DNA from: Candidula unifasciata
Lineage: Eukaryota; Mollusca; Gastropoda; Stylommatophora; Geomitridae
Reading direction: 5' to 3'
Assembly: GCA_905116865.2 (NCBI GenBank)
Contig: CAJHNH020008557.1
Span: 186,001-250,000 of the forward strand
Length of the DNA: 64,000 bases
Below are positions 33,641-44,725 of the stretch, in pieces. Each line of letters begins with the position of its first letter. Position 1 is the first letter of the stretch. A program made the position numbers and the translations under genes. The notes under the pieces are model-generated. The model saw only the letters and a program-made list of their open reading frames with translations. It had not been told where the DNA came from and ran no database searches.

Positions 33641-35130
33641 GTGGCTTGAGTTAAGAGCTGTCACAGTATACCAGTTGTGTGGCTTGAGTTAAGAGCCGTC
33701 ACAGTTTAGCAGTTGTGTGGCTTGAGTTAAGAGCCATCACAGTTTAGCAGTTGTGTGGCTTGAGTTAAGAGCTGTCACAGTTTAGCAGTTGTGTGGCTTG
33801 AGTTAAGAGCTGTCACAGTTTAGCAGTTGTGTGGCTTGAGTTAGGAGCTGTCACAGTTTAGCAGTTGTGTGGCTTGAGTTAAGAGCTGTCACATTATACC
33901 AGTTGTGTTGCTTGAGTTAAGAGCCATCACAGTTTACCAGTTGTGTGGCTTGAGTTAAGAGCTGTCACAGTATACCAATTGTGTGGCTTGAGTTAAAAGC
34001 TGTCACAGTATACCAGTTGTGTGGCTTGAGTTAAGAGCTGTCACAGTATACCAGTTGTGTGATTTGAGTTAAGAGCTGTCACAGTTAAGCAGTTGTGTGG
34101 CTTGAGTTAAGAGCTGTCACATTATACCAGTTGTGTTGCTTGAGTTAAGAGCCATCACAGTTTAGCAGTTGTGTGGCTTGAGTTAAGAGCTGTCTTAGTA
34201 TACCAGTTGTGTGGCTTGAGTTAAGAGCTGTCACAGTATAGAAGTTGTGTGGCTTGAGTTAAGAGCTGTCACAGTTTAACAGTTGTGTGGCTTGAGTTAA
34301 GAGCTGTCACAGTATAGCAGTTGTGTGGCTTGAGTTAAGGGCTGTCACAGTATAGCAGTTGTGTGGCTTGAGTTAAGAGCTATCACAGTATAGCAGTTGT
34401 GTGGCTTGAGTTAAGAGCTATCACAGTTTAGCAGTTGTGTGGTTTGAGTTAAGAGCTGTCACAGTTAAGCAGTTGTGTGGCTTGAGTTAAGAGCTGTCAC
34501 AGTATACCAGTTGTGTGGTTTGAGTTAAGAGCTGTCACAGTATACCAGTTGTGTAGCTTGAGTTAAGGGCTGTCACAGTATACCAGTTTTGTGGTTTGAG
34601 TTAAAAGCTGTCACAGTTTAGCAGTTGTGTGGCTTGAGTTAAGAGCTGTCACAGTATACCAGTTGTGTGGCTTGAGTTAAGAGCTGTCACAGTATAGCAG
34701 TTGTGTGGCTTGAGTTAAGAGCTGTCATAGTTTAGCAGTTGTGTGGCTTAAGTTAAGAGCTGTCATAGTTTAGCAGTTGTGTGGCTTGAGTTAAGAGCTG
34801 TCACAGTATAGCAGTTGTGTGGCTTGAGTTAAGAGCTGTCACAGTTAAGCAGTTGTGTGGTTTGAGTTAAGAGCTGTCACAGTTTAGCAGTTGTGTGGCT
34901 TGAGTTAAGAGCTGTCTTAGTATACCAGTTGTGTGGCTTGAGTTAAGAGCTGTCACAGTATAGCAGTTGTGTGGCTTGAGTTAAGAGCTGTCACAGTTTA
35001 GCAGTTGTGTGGCTTGAGTTAGGAGCTGTCACAGTATAGCAGTTGTGTGGCTTGAGTTAGGAGCTGTCACAGTATAGCAGTTGTGTGGCTTGAGTTAGGA
35101 GCTGTCACAGTATAGCAGTTGTGTGGCTTG
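33641..35130. repeat. minisatellite, 38-bp unit, about 39 copies
   Basis: The unit contains GTTGTGTGGCTTGAGTTAAG and AGCTGTCACAGTATA. The junction block alternates among TATACCAG, TATAGCAG, TTTAGCAG and TTAAGCAG without an obvious fixed order. Confidence 0.95.
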
Positions 35131-35571
35131 CATGTAAGTGACTGTAATCATCACTTAGACTTTCTGTAGCAAAAATACATTATTTTTACTATTTATTATT
35201 ACTTTTTGTTACAAATACCTCACTTGTGTTTATGTCTTGCTGAGCATATAACACTTGTTAAAAGTTTTAACATAACGAAAAGAATGCTGATTACATGCTT
35301 GTGCCACCCATAAACAAACTAACAAGTGAACGCTACCAGTTACTAGTTCTTTGATGTTAGCTGCATGCACATACTGTCAGAAATGGTTCAATGAGGTGGA
35401 AATTGTCATATGAAACCCTCTCCAGTGTAATCGTTACCTACTAGCGCCAACACATGTAAATTGATTATGCCGTGCCACTGCAGTTTATACAAAATTGACA
35501 GTTCATCAACTGTTGTATGCAGATCAAACATGATCATGTTCACTGATTGTGATGTTTCTCTCCACCTGTAG
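35131..35571. other. unique intronic stretch before HMG exon 2
   Basis: Unique A/T-rich intron ending in a pyrimidine-rich stretch and TTTCTCTCCACCTGTAG. Confidence 0.5.
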
Positions 35572-35851
35572 TGGCATGCCTTGGACAGGTCCGAGCAAGC
35601 TAAGTACTATGACATGGCCAGGAAAGAGAAGGAAGTCCACCTACAGCGCTATCCTGGCTGGAGTGCCAGGGATAATTACGCAGCTCACCAGAAAAAGAAG
35701 AAGCGGAAAAAGGATGGTCACAGCGGGAGCAGCGGATCCAGCTTGGGCGGGATGGAGTCTGGAGCGGGTATGAGTCCCATGAGTGGGTGTAGTGGAATGA
35801 GTGGGGGTAGTCCACTTGGAGCTGTGTCTGTGGATACAGAAAATCAGTCAG
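35572..35851 (+). CDS. TCF/LEF: TCF/LEF exon, second half of HMG box, basic tail and Ser/Gly linker (residues 203-296)
   Basis: The acceptor is CTCCACCTGTAG and the donor G|GTACGT. It starts [20 protein letters not shown], continues [14 protein letters not shown] and then KKKKRKKDG, the basic tail that adds DNA affinity and nuclear localisation in this family. A Ser/Gly/Met-rich linker with [10 protein letters not shown] and [14 protein letters not shown] follows. WHAL opening at phase 0 fits the previous exon. Reading past the donor gives 28 more codons and a stop at 35935-35937, which would produce a form without the C-clamp if the intron were retained. Confidence 0.98.
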
Positions 35852-36309
35852 GTACGTTTTATGTGAATTCATTTCATATTTATCTTGTGCGTAGTATGTC
35901 AGCTGTTTTTCTGAGTATTGTTGGAGTCGTGTTGTAGGAGAGTTCTTGAGGAGATACATTCCCCGGGTGTTCTTGGAATATTGTTGTGGGAGTTGTTGAA
36001 CAGATCTATTGTTTGAGTTGTGTTTTAGGAGTTGTGAATCATTCTCTCTTTGAATCTGAGTGATAATCCTTTGTGAGACTGAATTGTCATAATCATTATC
36101 ATAATTATAATCATCATAAACCACTTCTGCCATAAAACGCCGTAGGGAGGGATAATTTGCGATCTAATGTCATGCAGTGAAGACACAAAGTGTCTTTAAT
36201 TTTGTTGCTAATCCATATTTTTTTTGACTATCCTCATGCACTTGTAGCTGATCTTTTGAGAAAAATGACATTTATATGTGAACAAGGGTCGGCGGAGTGA
36301 AGTCTTTTC
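35852..36309. other. unique intronic stretch
   Basis: Intron sequence without recognised repeats; the minus-strand frame at 35600-36133 is a shadow of the exon. Confidence 0.4.
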
Positions 36310-36620
36310 TTTACTAGGAGTAAAATGTTTGAAAATAGAAACAATCATAGAATGACTTGAGTTGAGTAAACCGCTTCTTGTGTTGAAAGCTTGTATTGTG
36401 GTGGGCATCATCATCATGTGGAAGGTCCTTACAAAATAGCACTGCATCATACATAAAATTCCTGAAAGAAATCCAGTCCCTTGTCAGCCGTCCCCACATC
36501 TGGTGCTTTCCTGTCTAAAGTTCTCTTATATCCTGGGCCCATCTTTGTACTGGTTGGCCTTTGCTCAATACCATGCCGCCAGCTACTAAAGGATGGCCAG
36601 TTCATTATAATGTTGTGTAA
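36310..36620 (-). mobile_element. possible LINE 3' fragment
   Basis: The minus strand reads GQPVQRWAQDIRE, then LTRDWISFRNFMYDAVLF and PHDDDAHHN. This resembles the last part of a non-LTR reverse-transcriptase protein and its (GAT)n-like end. Frames change between blocks. Confidence 0.4.
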
Positions 36621-36636
36621 GATAGAAGTTTAGCCC

Positions 36637-37075
36637 TATAGTCTTCCAGCATGGGTTCAAGGGCCCCAGTTCAGGGCAAACAAGGTTTTGAACAACGGAA
36701 CAGCATCATGGCACAGGGATGTAACCCACAAGTGCTCTGTTTTTCTTTTAACTCAAGTCTGAGTCTGAAACATCAAAGCACAATGGACAGGCTTTGTAGC
36801 ACTGGCAAGGTTCCTGAATATTTTGGGTGGATTTTTAACACAAGTTTTGCCCGGGCAGTGCCATTAGGCCACTCTTTTTGATTTCCAACTGCTAAGGGAT
36901 TTTTTAAAATGTGTGCAGCAATGCACACGGGCATCCGATCTCACTACCCAGAGACCAGGGAAAATTATTAAAAGTCTAGGTCCATGTGGAAAAATCCCAG
37001 CCCTTACCGGGGATGGAACCCAGAACCTCTAGCACGAGGCAAACACCATGCCTCGATACTACTCAGCCTTCCCCC
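36637..37075 (-). repeat. long tRNA-headed SINE, minus copy
   Basis: It is the reverse-orientation counterpart of 6925-7310. On the minus strand: GGTTCTGGGTTCCATCCCCG (B-box region), AGGGCTGGGATTTTTCCACA, TTTTCCCTGGTCTCTGGGTA, GCCCGGGCAAAACTTG, GACTTGAGTTA and TGCCATGATGCTG. Confidence 0.75.
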
Positions 37076-37114
37076 TTAACCGACTAACATGTCATAAAAT
37101 CCAACTGATTTTTT

Positions 37115-37310
37115 TAGTCGGAGTTCACCTCCCCAAGAGGCAAGGAACGAACAGTCTAGTCTGCGAAAAATTAAGCCACATCTGTAAAATAACTGTGCAT
37201 ACAAAACTCTGGAACAAGACTAAAGGGCTTACAGCCTGAAATGGAAGAACAACCAGAAGTTTCCACTGGAGTTTACAGTCACTAAAGACAGAGAAGAAGA
37301 AAAATGAGGC
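37115..37310 (+). repeat. interspersed repeat family F, copy 2
   Basis: Blocks in order: GTCGGAGTTCACCTCC, AGAGGCAAGGAACGAACAGT, CATCTGTAAAATAACTGTGC, ACAACCAGAAGTTTCCACTG, GAGTTTACAGTC and a GAAGAAGAAAAA end. It matches 40686-40890 (minus strand) most closely and ends about 140 bp before the C-clamp exon. Confidence 0.7.
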
Positions 37311-37450
37311 CTTTTTGAGTTTTCGAAATGTTATTTTTTGAAATTGATAACGAGCTTGCAATTGTCATGTTTAGGAGATAATCAGTATGTATTTTGCAGG
37401 CATGGTTTGTACACAATCTCATCTGTTAACACTGAAATTGTCTCTGCCAG

Positions 37451-37526
37451 GAGAGTGCCCCAATGACAGAAAATGCCGAGCTCGATACGGGGTAGACCAG
37501 CAGTCCAGATGGTGCAAGCCGTGCAG
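37451..37526 (+). CDS. TCF/LEF: TCF/LEF exon, first part of C-clamp (residues 296-321)
   Basis: The acceptor is GTCTCTGCCAG and the donor CAG|GTAATC. It finishes a Gly codon and reads [17 protein letters not shown] then SRWCKPC, ending two bases into Arg. With the next exon it gives the C-clamp, a second DNA-binding module found in some TCF proteins that contacts helper sites; cysteines are spaced C-x12-C-x2-C-x5-C. In vertebrate TCF7L2 the equivalent KKCRARFGLDQQ segment is alternatively spliced. The intron turns into a 60-bp minisatellite about 13 bases after the donor. Confidence 0.97.
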
Positions 37527-37538
37527 GTAATCAACTCC

Positions 37539-39395
37539 TTTCACTGATGGTCTCATTTAGCTGCTACACTCAGGCTCACATGTCTATAGTTTAACAGGGT
37601 TCACTGATGGTCTCAGCTACTACACTCAGGGTCACATGTCTATAGTTTAACAAGGGTTCACTGATGGTCTCAGTTAGCAGCTACACTCAGGCTCACATGT
37701 CTATAGTTTAACAAGGGTTCACTGATGGTCTCAGTTAGCAGCTACACTCAGGCTCACATGTCTATAGTTTAACAGGGTTCACTGATGGTCTCAGTTAGCA
37801 GCTACACTCAGGTTCACATGTGTATAGTTTAACAGGGTTCACTGATGGTCTCAGCTACTACACTCAGGGTCACATGTCTATAATTTAACACGGGTTCACT
37901 GATGGTCTCAGCTACTACACTCAGGGTCACATGTCTATAGTTTAACAAGGGTTCACTGATGGTCTCAGTTAGCAGCTACACTCAGGCTCACATGTCTATA
38001 GTTTAACAAGGGTTCACTGATGGTCTCAGTTAGCTTCTACACTCAGGCTCACATGTCTATAGTTTAACAGGGTTCACTGATGGTCTCAGTTAGCAGCTAC
38101 ACTCAGGTTCACATGTCTATAGTTTAACAGGGTTCACTGATGGTCTCATTTAGCTGCTACACTCAGGTTCACAGGTCTATAGTTTAACAGGGTTCACTGA
38201 TGGTCTCAGTTAGCTTCTACACTCAGGTTCACATATCTATAGTTTAACAAGGGTTCACTGATGGTCTCAGCTGCCACACTCAGGGTCACATGTCTATAGT
38301 TTAACAAGGGTTCACTGATGGTCTCAGTTAGCTTCTACACTCAGGTTCACAAGTCTATAGTTTAACAGGGTTCACTGATGGTCTCAGTTAGCTGCTACAC
38401 TCAGGGTCACATGTCTATAGTTTAACAAGGGTTCACTGATGGTCTCATTTAGCTGCTACACTCAGGTTCACATGTCTATAGTTTAACAAGGGTTCACTGA
38501 TGGTCTCATTTAGCTGCTACACTCAGGCTCACATGTCTATAGTTTAACAAGGGTTCACTGATGGTCTCAGGGTCACATGTCTATAGTTTAACAGGGTTCA
38601 CTGATGGTCTCATTTAGCTGCTACACTCAGGCTCACATGTCTATAGTTTAACAAGGGTTCACTGATGGTCTCAGTTAGCTGCTACACTCAGGCTCACATG
38701 TCTATAGTTTAACAAGGGTTCACTGATGGTCTCATTTAGCTGCTACTACACTCAGGTTCACATGTCTATAGTTTAACACGGGTTCACTGATGGTCTCAGT
38801 TAGCTGCTACACTCAGGCTCACATGTCTATAGTTTAACAAGGGTTCACTGATGGTCTCAGTTAGCTGCTACACTCAGGTTCACATGTCTATAGTTTAACA
38901 AGGGTTCACTGATGGTCTCAGTTAGCTGCTACACTCAGGTTCACATGTGTATAGTTTAACAAGGGTTCACTGATGGTCTCAGCTGCTACACTCAGGGTCA
39001 CAGGTCTATAGTTTAACAAGGGTTCACTGATGGTCTCAGTTAGCTGCTACACTCAGGTTCACATGTCTATAGTTTAACAGGGTTCACTGATGGTCTCAGT
39101 TAGCTGCTACACTCAGGGTCACATGTCTATAGTTTAACAGGGTTCACTGATGATCTCAGTTAGCTACTACACTCAGGGTCACATGTCTATAGTTTAACAA
39201 GGGTTCACTGATGGTCTCATTTAGCTGCTACACTCAGGCTCACATGTGTATAGTTTAACAAGGGTTCACTGATGGTCTCAGTTAGCTGCTACACTCATTG
39301 TTCACATGTCTATAGTTTAACAAGGGTTCACTGATGGTCTCATTTAGCTGCTACACTCAGGTTCACATGTCTATAGTTTAACAAGGGTTCACTGA
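37539..39395. repeat. minisatellite, 60-61-bp unit, about 31 copies, next to a splice donor
   Basis: The unit contains CACATGTCTATAGTTTAACA, GGGTTCACTGATGGTCTCAG and TTAGCTGCTACACTCAGG. Shorter units lack TTAG (about 56 bp). The block GCTGCTACACTCAG|G resembles a weak 3' splice acceptor. Confidence 0.96.
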
Positions 39396-40028
39396 TAATA
39401 ATTGACTAAAATGAGGACAGCAGTGGAAAATAAGCTGAAATTGTCAGTGAAATTTGTACAAGAGACAAAACTGCAGATATAGAGAGCTTATTTTAGGAAA
39501 AAGAGAGAAGAGGAGGACCGAAATCATCATCAACATTTCTTTGCCATGTAAAGATAATCATGTTCCCTGACAACTGCCTGCATTCTGTGTCTGAGTGTTA
39601 CTACCAGTGGTATTTCATGCTACTCTGTCAGTCTGTGTGATATTTCATGCTACCCTGTCAGTCTGTCCACTGTTTTTGTGTCATTTTCTATTACTGCTTT
39701 TATTACCTCTGATTCTTTCTAGTTAAATAACTTGCAATAATACCCACACACACACCCCCCATAAAGCCAGTTGTCTTGTCATGCTGATTGGACGTCTTAG
39801 GCATTCATTATATTTGTGAACTATTGATTGCACATCTAAGTTGATTGTGAAGAAATTAGCATTCTGTGAAGAAACCATAGCTTTGCAGCCTCTAGTTTCA
39901 CAGAGTGAAAAGCTCAAGTCAACTGGCATGCAGTGACTCTCATTCAACAACTATCGGGAATAAAATTAATGAATAAAAAAAAAAAAAACCATGAATTAGC
40001 AGCCTCTAAAAGCCTTGCGTGAGTGCGC
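39396..40028. other. unique intronic stretch
   Basis: No gene recognised. Two near-identical copies of ATTTCATGCTACYCTGTCAG lie at about 39610-39665. Confidence 0.4.
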
Positions 40029-40253
40029 CCCCCCCCCCCCCCCCCCCACCCACCCCCTTTCCGGGTGTAGTGTCTTTAGACATGTTTGTGCAGGGATGTA
40101 ATTGACAGGTGCCGTGATTGTAAGGCCTAGTGAAACAAGTTCGCTCACAGCCTGCCTGCCTTCCTGTTAGTCATGTTTTTTCATCTGTCTTCCTGGCTTG
40201 GGCTAGGTGTCTCATGTTGGGGAAACAAAGAAAAGACACCCCCCCCCCCCCCC
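40029..40253. repeat. two poly-C tracts
   Basis: C runs of about 19 (40029-40047) and 14 bases (40240-40253) flank a unique stretch. Confidence 0.85.
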
Positions 40254-40528
40254 AATAAAAATAAAGATTCCAGACAAATTCCTGAAGTCAGTAACATCTG
40301 CCAGTGGTTTCTGTTATTCCTAAAAAGAGTTACATAGAGATACTTGTGCCATGTATACAAGAGCACTTGTACTGTTAATTAGTAACATTCCAAAATGTTT
40401 GACAAGATTTTTGTTATTTTTGTGTTTTCTCTCTAGTCATTCCAGGTGTGTTCTCCAAATACCTCCGTTGTGTTGTCTTGGTATTGTAGCTCTTTCCCAC
40501 AAGCATGTCATAAAAGTTGACTAATTAA
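40254..40528. other. unique intronic stretch
   Basis: Nothing recognisable. Confidence 0.35.
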
Positions 40529-40683
40529 AGATACAGTTTCCTTCAAAGTCAGTGTCTGTAAAACAGATGGGCACACAAAACTAGTGTTTAGGTACAATTT
40601 CAAAGTTCAGTGGTTAAACAGCCAGAACTTTCCACCAGAGTTCATCACTGGTGAGCACCAAAAAGAAGAAGAAAAACAAGATA
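40529..40683 (+). repeat. interspersed repeat family F, copy 3 (left arm of inverted pair)
   Basis: Blocks: TTTCCTTCAAAGTCAGTGTC, TGTAAAACAGATGGGCACAC, CCAGAACTTTCCACCAGAGT, CATCACTGGTGAGCACC and an AAAAAGAAGAAG end. The middle is shorter than in copies 2 and 4. Confidence 0.7.
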
Positions 40684-40685
40684 TA

Positions 40686-40890
40686 GATATTTCTTCTTTT
40701 TTTCATGTTCACCAGCTGTAAACTCTGGCGGAAAGCTCTGGTTGTTTATCTACTTTTGGACTGCAGTCCTGTTCCAGAACCTGAGTGTTGCGTGTGCATC
40801 CGTTTTACAGATCGGACACATTTGAGTGTAGACTGTTGGTTCCTTGCCTCTCAGGCAGATGCACTCCGACTTTAAAGGAAGCTCCTAGTT
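40686..40890 (-). repeat. interspersed repeat family F, copy 4 (right arm of inverted pair)
   Basis: On the minus strand: CTTTAAAGTCGGAGTGCATC, AGAGGCAAGGAACCAACAGT, GATCTGTAAAACGGATGCAC, CCAGAGCTTTCCGCCAGAGT and a GAAAAAAAGAAG end. It meets copy 3 tail to tail with almost no spacer. Its frame gives CPICKTDAHA. Confidence 0.7.
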
Positions 40891-41044
40891 AGTTGCAGGC
40901 AGTGGGTCTATTCTTGTTTTCCCTATAATAGGGCCCTGGAACCCAAACGGGGTGTATATAGATATATGAACATGGTCATAAAATTTACATTGTGGAACAT
41001 GATGATAGTTCGTATTGTAAGGGAAAAAAAAACACACACGCGCA

Positions 41045-41186
<142 letters not shown>

Positions 41187-41240
41187 TCTTATCTAATCTA
41201 ATCTAATCTAATCTAATCTAATCTAATCTAATCTAATCTA
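41187..41240. repeat. (AATCT)n pentanucleotide repeat
   Basis: About ten AATCT copies directly follow the CT run. Confidence 0.95.
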
Positions 41241-42027
41241 GATACTGAGTGGGAAAAACTACAAGAGTTAGAACTAAGATCTGAACATTATCACTTGGTT
41301 CACATTGTAGAGGAAAGGCACAAACTTGATTCATATAGCTTACACTAGATATTAGATCTGAATTTCACATTGTAGATCTTTACTTTGTAGATTTTGGATC
41401 TAAAAATGAATTCATTATTCACTGTTGTAGCATGTAACATTATTAATTTTGCTGCAGTATTAAACTGCTAATATTTGACTGTGACTTGATCCCTCTGTTG
41501 GTTACTAGAGTATTCTGATATTTGCCATGCAAGATCGTTGATTTGTTTCTAGTCAAGCCTAATGTTTGTTAAAGCGGCTCTGATTGCCTCCCAACTGGTT
41601 TGAGTAATCTTTATATGTATAGATATATATATATCTCTAGCCACTTGACATTTCAGATCTTTACATGAACGATCTGACCAGCCGGTGGTCGAGACTGACC
41701 AGAATCACTTCGTACTAGTCAAGGTACTGACAGCAGCATCATGTGGCTGTATATACTCACCCCCTGCCTGCCCATTGTGTGCCTTGTTGCCAGCACTGTT
41801 TGTTTTCTGTATCTGCTGCTGCATCTAATATCTTGGCTGCTCTATTTGTAACTGGTGTGCTTGCATGCTGCTCATTTCTGGCTGATTCAGTCTCCATTTT
41901 GTGGGGGAAGGGGGTCCTTCCATCTAGACCAGTGGAATTATGTTCTCAGGCATACTTGACTTGGGTCATATGGAACTTTTGCCCCAGTGTTTTAGTGGGA
42001 TCTTTTTATCCAATGGAGATTGAATGC
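41241..42027. other. unique intronic stretch
   Basis: No exon recognised; the 98-codon frame at 41743-42039 has no domain and runs into a transposon end. Confidence 0.4.
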
Positions 42028-42173
42028 ATAACTCTTTGAGTCCCAAGGAACGCATCATACATTCATAGGTTCCTGCCTGGAGGCCCAATGAACGCAAGAT
42101 GCGCCAATTTTACATCTCTTTTGACTACCCCTTGGGCCTCTGATGCTAAACCCCCTGGGACTCAAAGAGTTAA
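42028..42173. mobile_element. 146-bp MITE with 16-bp terminal inverted repeats
   Basis: The left end AACTCTTTGAGTCCCA and right end TGGGACTCAAAGAGTT are perfect inverted repeats. The right edge ends TTAA and the left edge is ATAA, so a TTAA target, as used by piggyBac-type transposons, is plausible but not proven. No coding sequence. The right end is also part of a second inverted repeat (42136-42183). Confidence 0.8.
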
Positions 42174-42237
42174 GCATCAGAGGCAGGAGTGAGCTGCCTT
42201 GAATATGTGTTCATGATATAGGGATAATTATAGAATC

Positions 42238-43640
42238 GTACTGATACACTGTTAGTCTAGAGTTTGTAAGCCACACTGATACACTATTAGTCTACAGTTT
42301 GTATAGGGATAGGTATATAACCGCACTAATACACTGTTAGTCTAGAGTTTGTATAGCCGTACTGATACACTGTTAGTCTAGAGTTTGTATAGCCGTACTG
42401 ATACACTGTTAGTCTAGAGTTTGTATAGCGTAACTGGTACACTGTTAGTCTAGAGTTTGTATAGGGATAGTTATAGAACCGTACTAATACACTGTTAGAG
42501 TTTGTATAGCCGTACTGATACACTGTTAGTCTAGAGTTTGTATAGCCGTACTGATACACTGTTAGTCTAGAGTTTGTATAGCCGTACTGATACACTGTTA
42601 GTCTAGAGTTTGTATAGCCGTACTGATACACTGTTAGTCTAGAGTTTGTATAGCCATACTGAAACACTGTTAGTCTAGAGTTTGTATAACCATACTGATA
42701 CACTGTTAGTCGAGAGTTTGTATAACCGTACTGATACACTGTTAGTCTAGAGTTTGTATAGCCATACTGAAACACTGTTAGTCTAGAGTTTGTATAACCA
42801 TACTGAAACACTGTTAGTCGAGAGTTTGTATAACGGTACTGATACACTGTTAGTCTAGAGTTTGTATAACCGTACTGATTCACTGTTAGTCTAGAGTTTG
42901 TATAACCATACTGATACACTGTTAGTCGAGAGTTTGTATAACCATACTGATACACTGTTAGTCTAGAGTTTATATAGAGATAGTTATAGAACCGTACTAA
43001 TACACTGTTAGTCTAGAGTTTGTATAGCCGTACTGATACACTGTTAGTCTAGAGTTTGTATAGCGTAACTGGTACACTGTTAGTCTAGAGTTTGTATAAC
43101 TGTACTGATACACTGTTAGTCTAGAGTTTGTATAACTGTACTGATACACTGTTAGTCTAGAGTTTGTATAGCGTAACTGATACACTGTTAGTCTAGAGTT
43201 TGTATAGCGTAACTGGTACACTGTTAGTCTAGAGTTTGTATAGCCGTACTGATACACTGTTAGTCTAGAGTTTGTATAGCGTAACTGGTACACTGTTAGT
43301 CTAGAGTTTGTATAACTGTACTGATACACTGTTAGTCTAGAGTTTGTATAACTGTACTGATACACTGTTAGTCTAGAGTTTGTATAGCCGTACTGATACT
43401 GTTAGTCTAGAGTTTGTATAGCTGTACTGATACTGTTAGTGTAGAGTTTGTATAGGGATAGTTATAGAACCGTACTGATACACTGTTAGTCTAGAGTTTG
43501 TCTAGGGATAGTTATAGAACAGTACTGATACATGTAGTCTAGAGTTTGTAAAGGGATAGTTATAGAACCGTACTGATACACTGTTAGTCTAGAGTTTAGA
43601 GATAGTTTTAGAACCGTACTGATACACTGTTAGTCTAGAG
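42238..43640. repeat. minisatellite, 36-bp unit, about 38 copies
   Basis: The unit contains CTGATACACTGTTAGTCTAG and AGTTTGTATAGCCGTA. Periodic longer units insert GGGATAGTTATAGAACC. Minus-strand frames of 122 and 209 codons are 12-residue repeat artefacts. Confidence 0.96.
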
Positions 43641-44290
43641 TATACAGGAATAGTTATAACGTGGTGGTGACATAGTGATATTATAGAGTTGATGTAAGGA
43701 TAGTTATCTAGGGGTAATATAGAGATAATATAGGCACTGCTAGGGTAATAGTGTAGAGTTCATATAGGGATAGTTGTAGAGTTAGATAGTAATAGAACTG
43801 TATTATTAAAGTGGTATTGATAGTTATAGTGTAAACTAAGTGATACTGATATATTGATACCTATAGAAAATTTGTTATATCATAATAGTGATTGAATGGT
43901 AGTGGCATACACACATGAAGCATACACAAGGTAGCTCAACACCAGGGAATGCATGCTGGTGTATGTTCGTAGATTGTTTGCACATCTGCTCGAAAATATC
44001 TTGGTTTGGCTCATTTGCTTATTTGTTGGTTGTGGCTCTTGTTTGTTTATTTACGTGTGGATTGTGGCTCTCGCTATAGTTCATTCATTCATTCATTCAT
44101 TTAGATGTGGTTGGTTTTATAACCCATTCAGTTACATAAGTGCCTGGGCTCTTGTTATAGACCATCTAAAATAGAGCATCTGCTGAAATATGACTTGGAG
44201 CTCCACTATTGTTAGATTTGCAACATTTGTTGACTAATGTTACAGTGTGTGGGCCAGTATAGTGTATTTTTACTCACTGTTTCCCAGAAT
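43641..44290. other. array edge and unique intron
   Basis: Decayed GGGATAGTTAT blocks to about 43800, then unique sequence. A short (ATTC)n run lies at 44083-44101. Confidence 0.45.
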
Positions 44291-44725
44291 GTGATTTAGT
44301 TTCACTTTAACCATATTGATATTTCAAAAATATGATTTAGTTTTATTTACTTTGTATCGGATTTTCTCTAAACGTGATTTTGTTTCACTAATACTTTATC
44401 TGTTAGATTCCCTAAACGGGATATGGTTTCATTCTTTATCTGTTAGATTTGCTAAATGGGATATGGTTTCATTCTTTATCTGTTAGATTTGCTAAATGGG
44501 ATATGGTTTCATTCTTTATGTTAGATTTGCCAAATGGGATATGGTTTCAGGGATATGGTTTCATTCTTTATCTGTTAGATTTGCCAAATAGGATATGGTT
44601 TCATTCTTTATCTGTTAGATATCCCTAAACTGGATATGGTTCCATTCTTTATATGTTAGATTCCCTAAATGAGATATAGTTTCATTATTTATCTGTTAAT
44701 TTCCTCAACATATGATTTAATTTTC
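44291..44725. repeat. minisatellite, about 40-bp unit, about 10 copies
   Basis: The unit contains GGGATATGGTTTCATTCTTT and ATCTGTTAGATTTGC; the outer copies at both ends are strongly diverged. Confidence 0.88.

Noticed and set aside
41187..41240. Telomere-like repeat
   Set aside because: AATCT is not the TTAGGG-type telomere expected in molluscs; it is a simple pentanucleotide next to a CT run.
42326..43365. Minus-strand 12-residue repeat proteins
   Set aside because: Produced by the 36-bp array; indels change the frame without selection against them.
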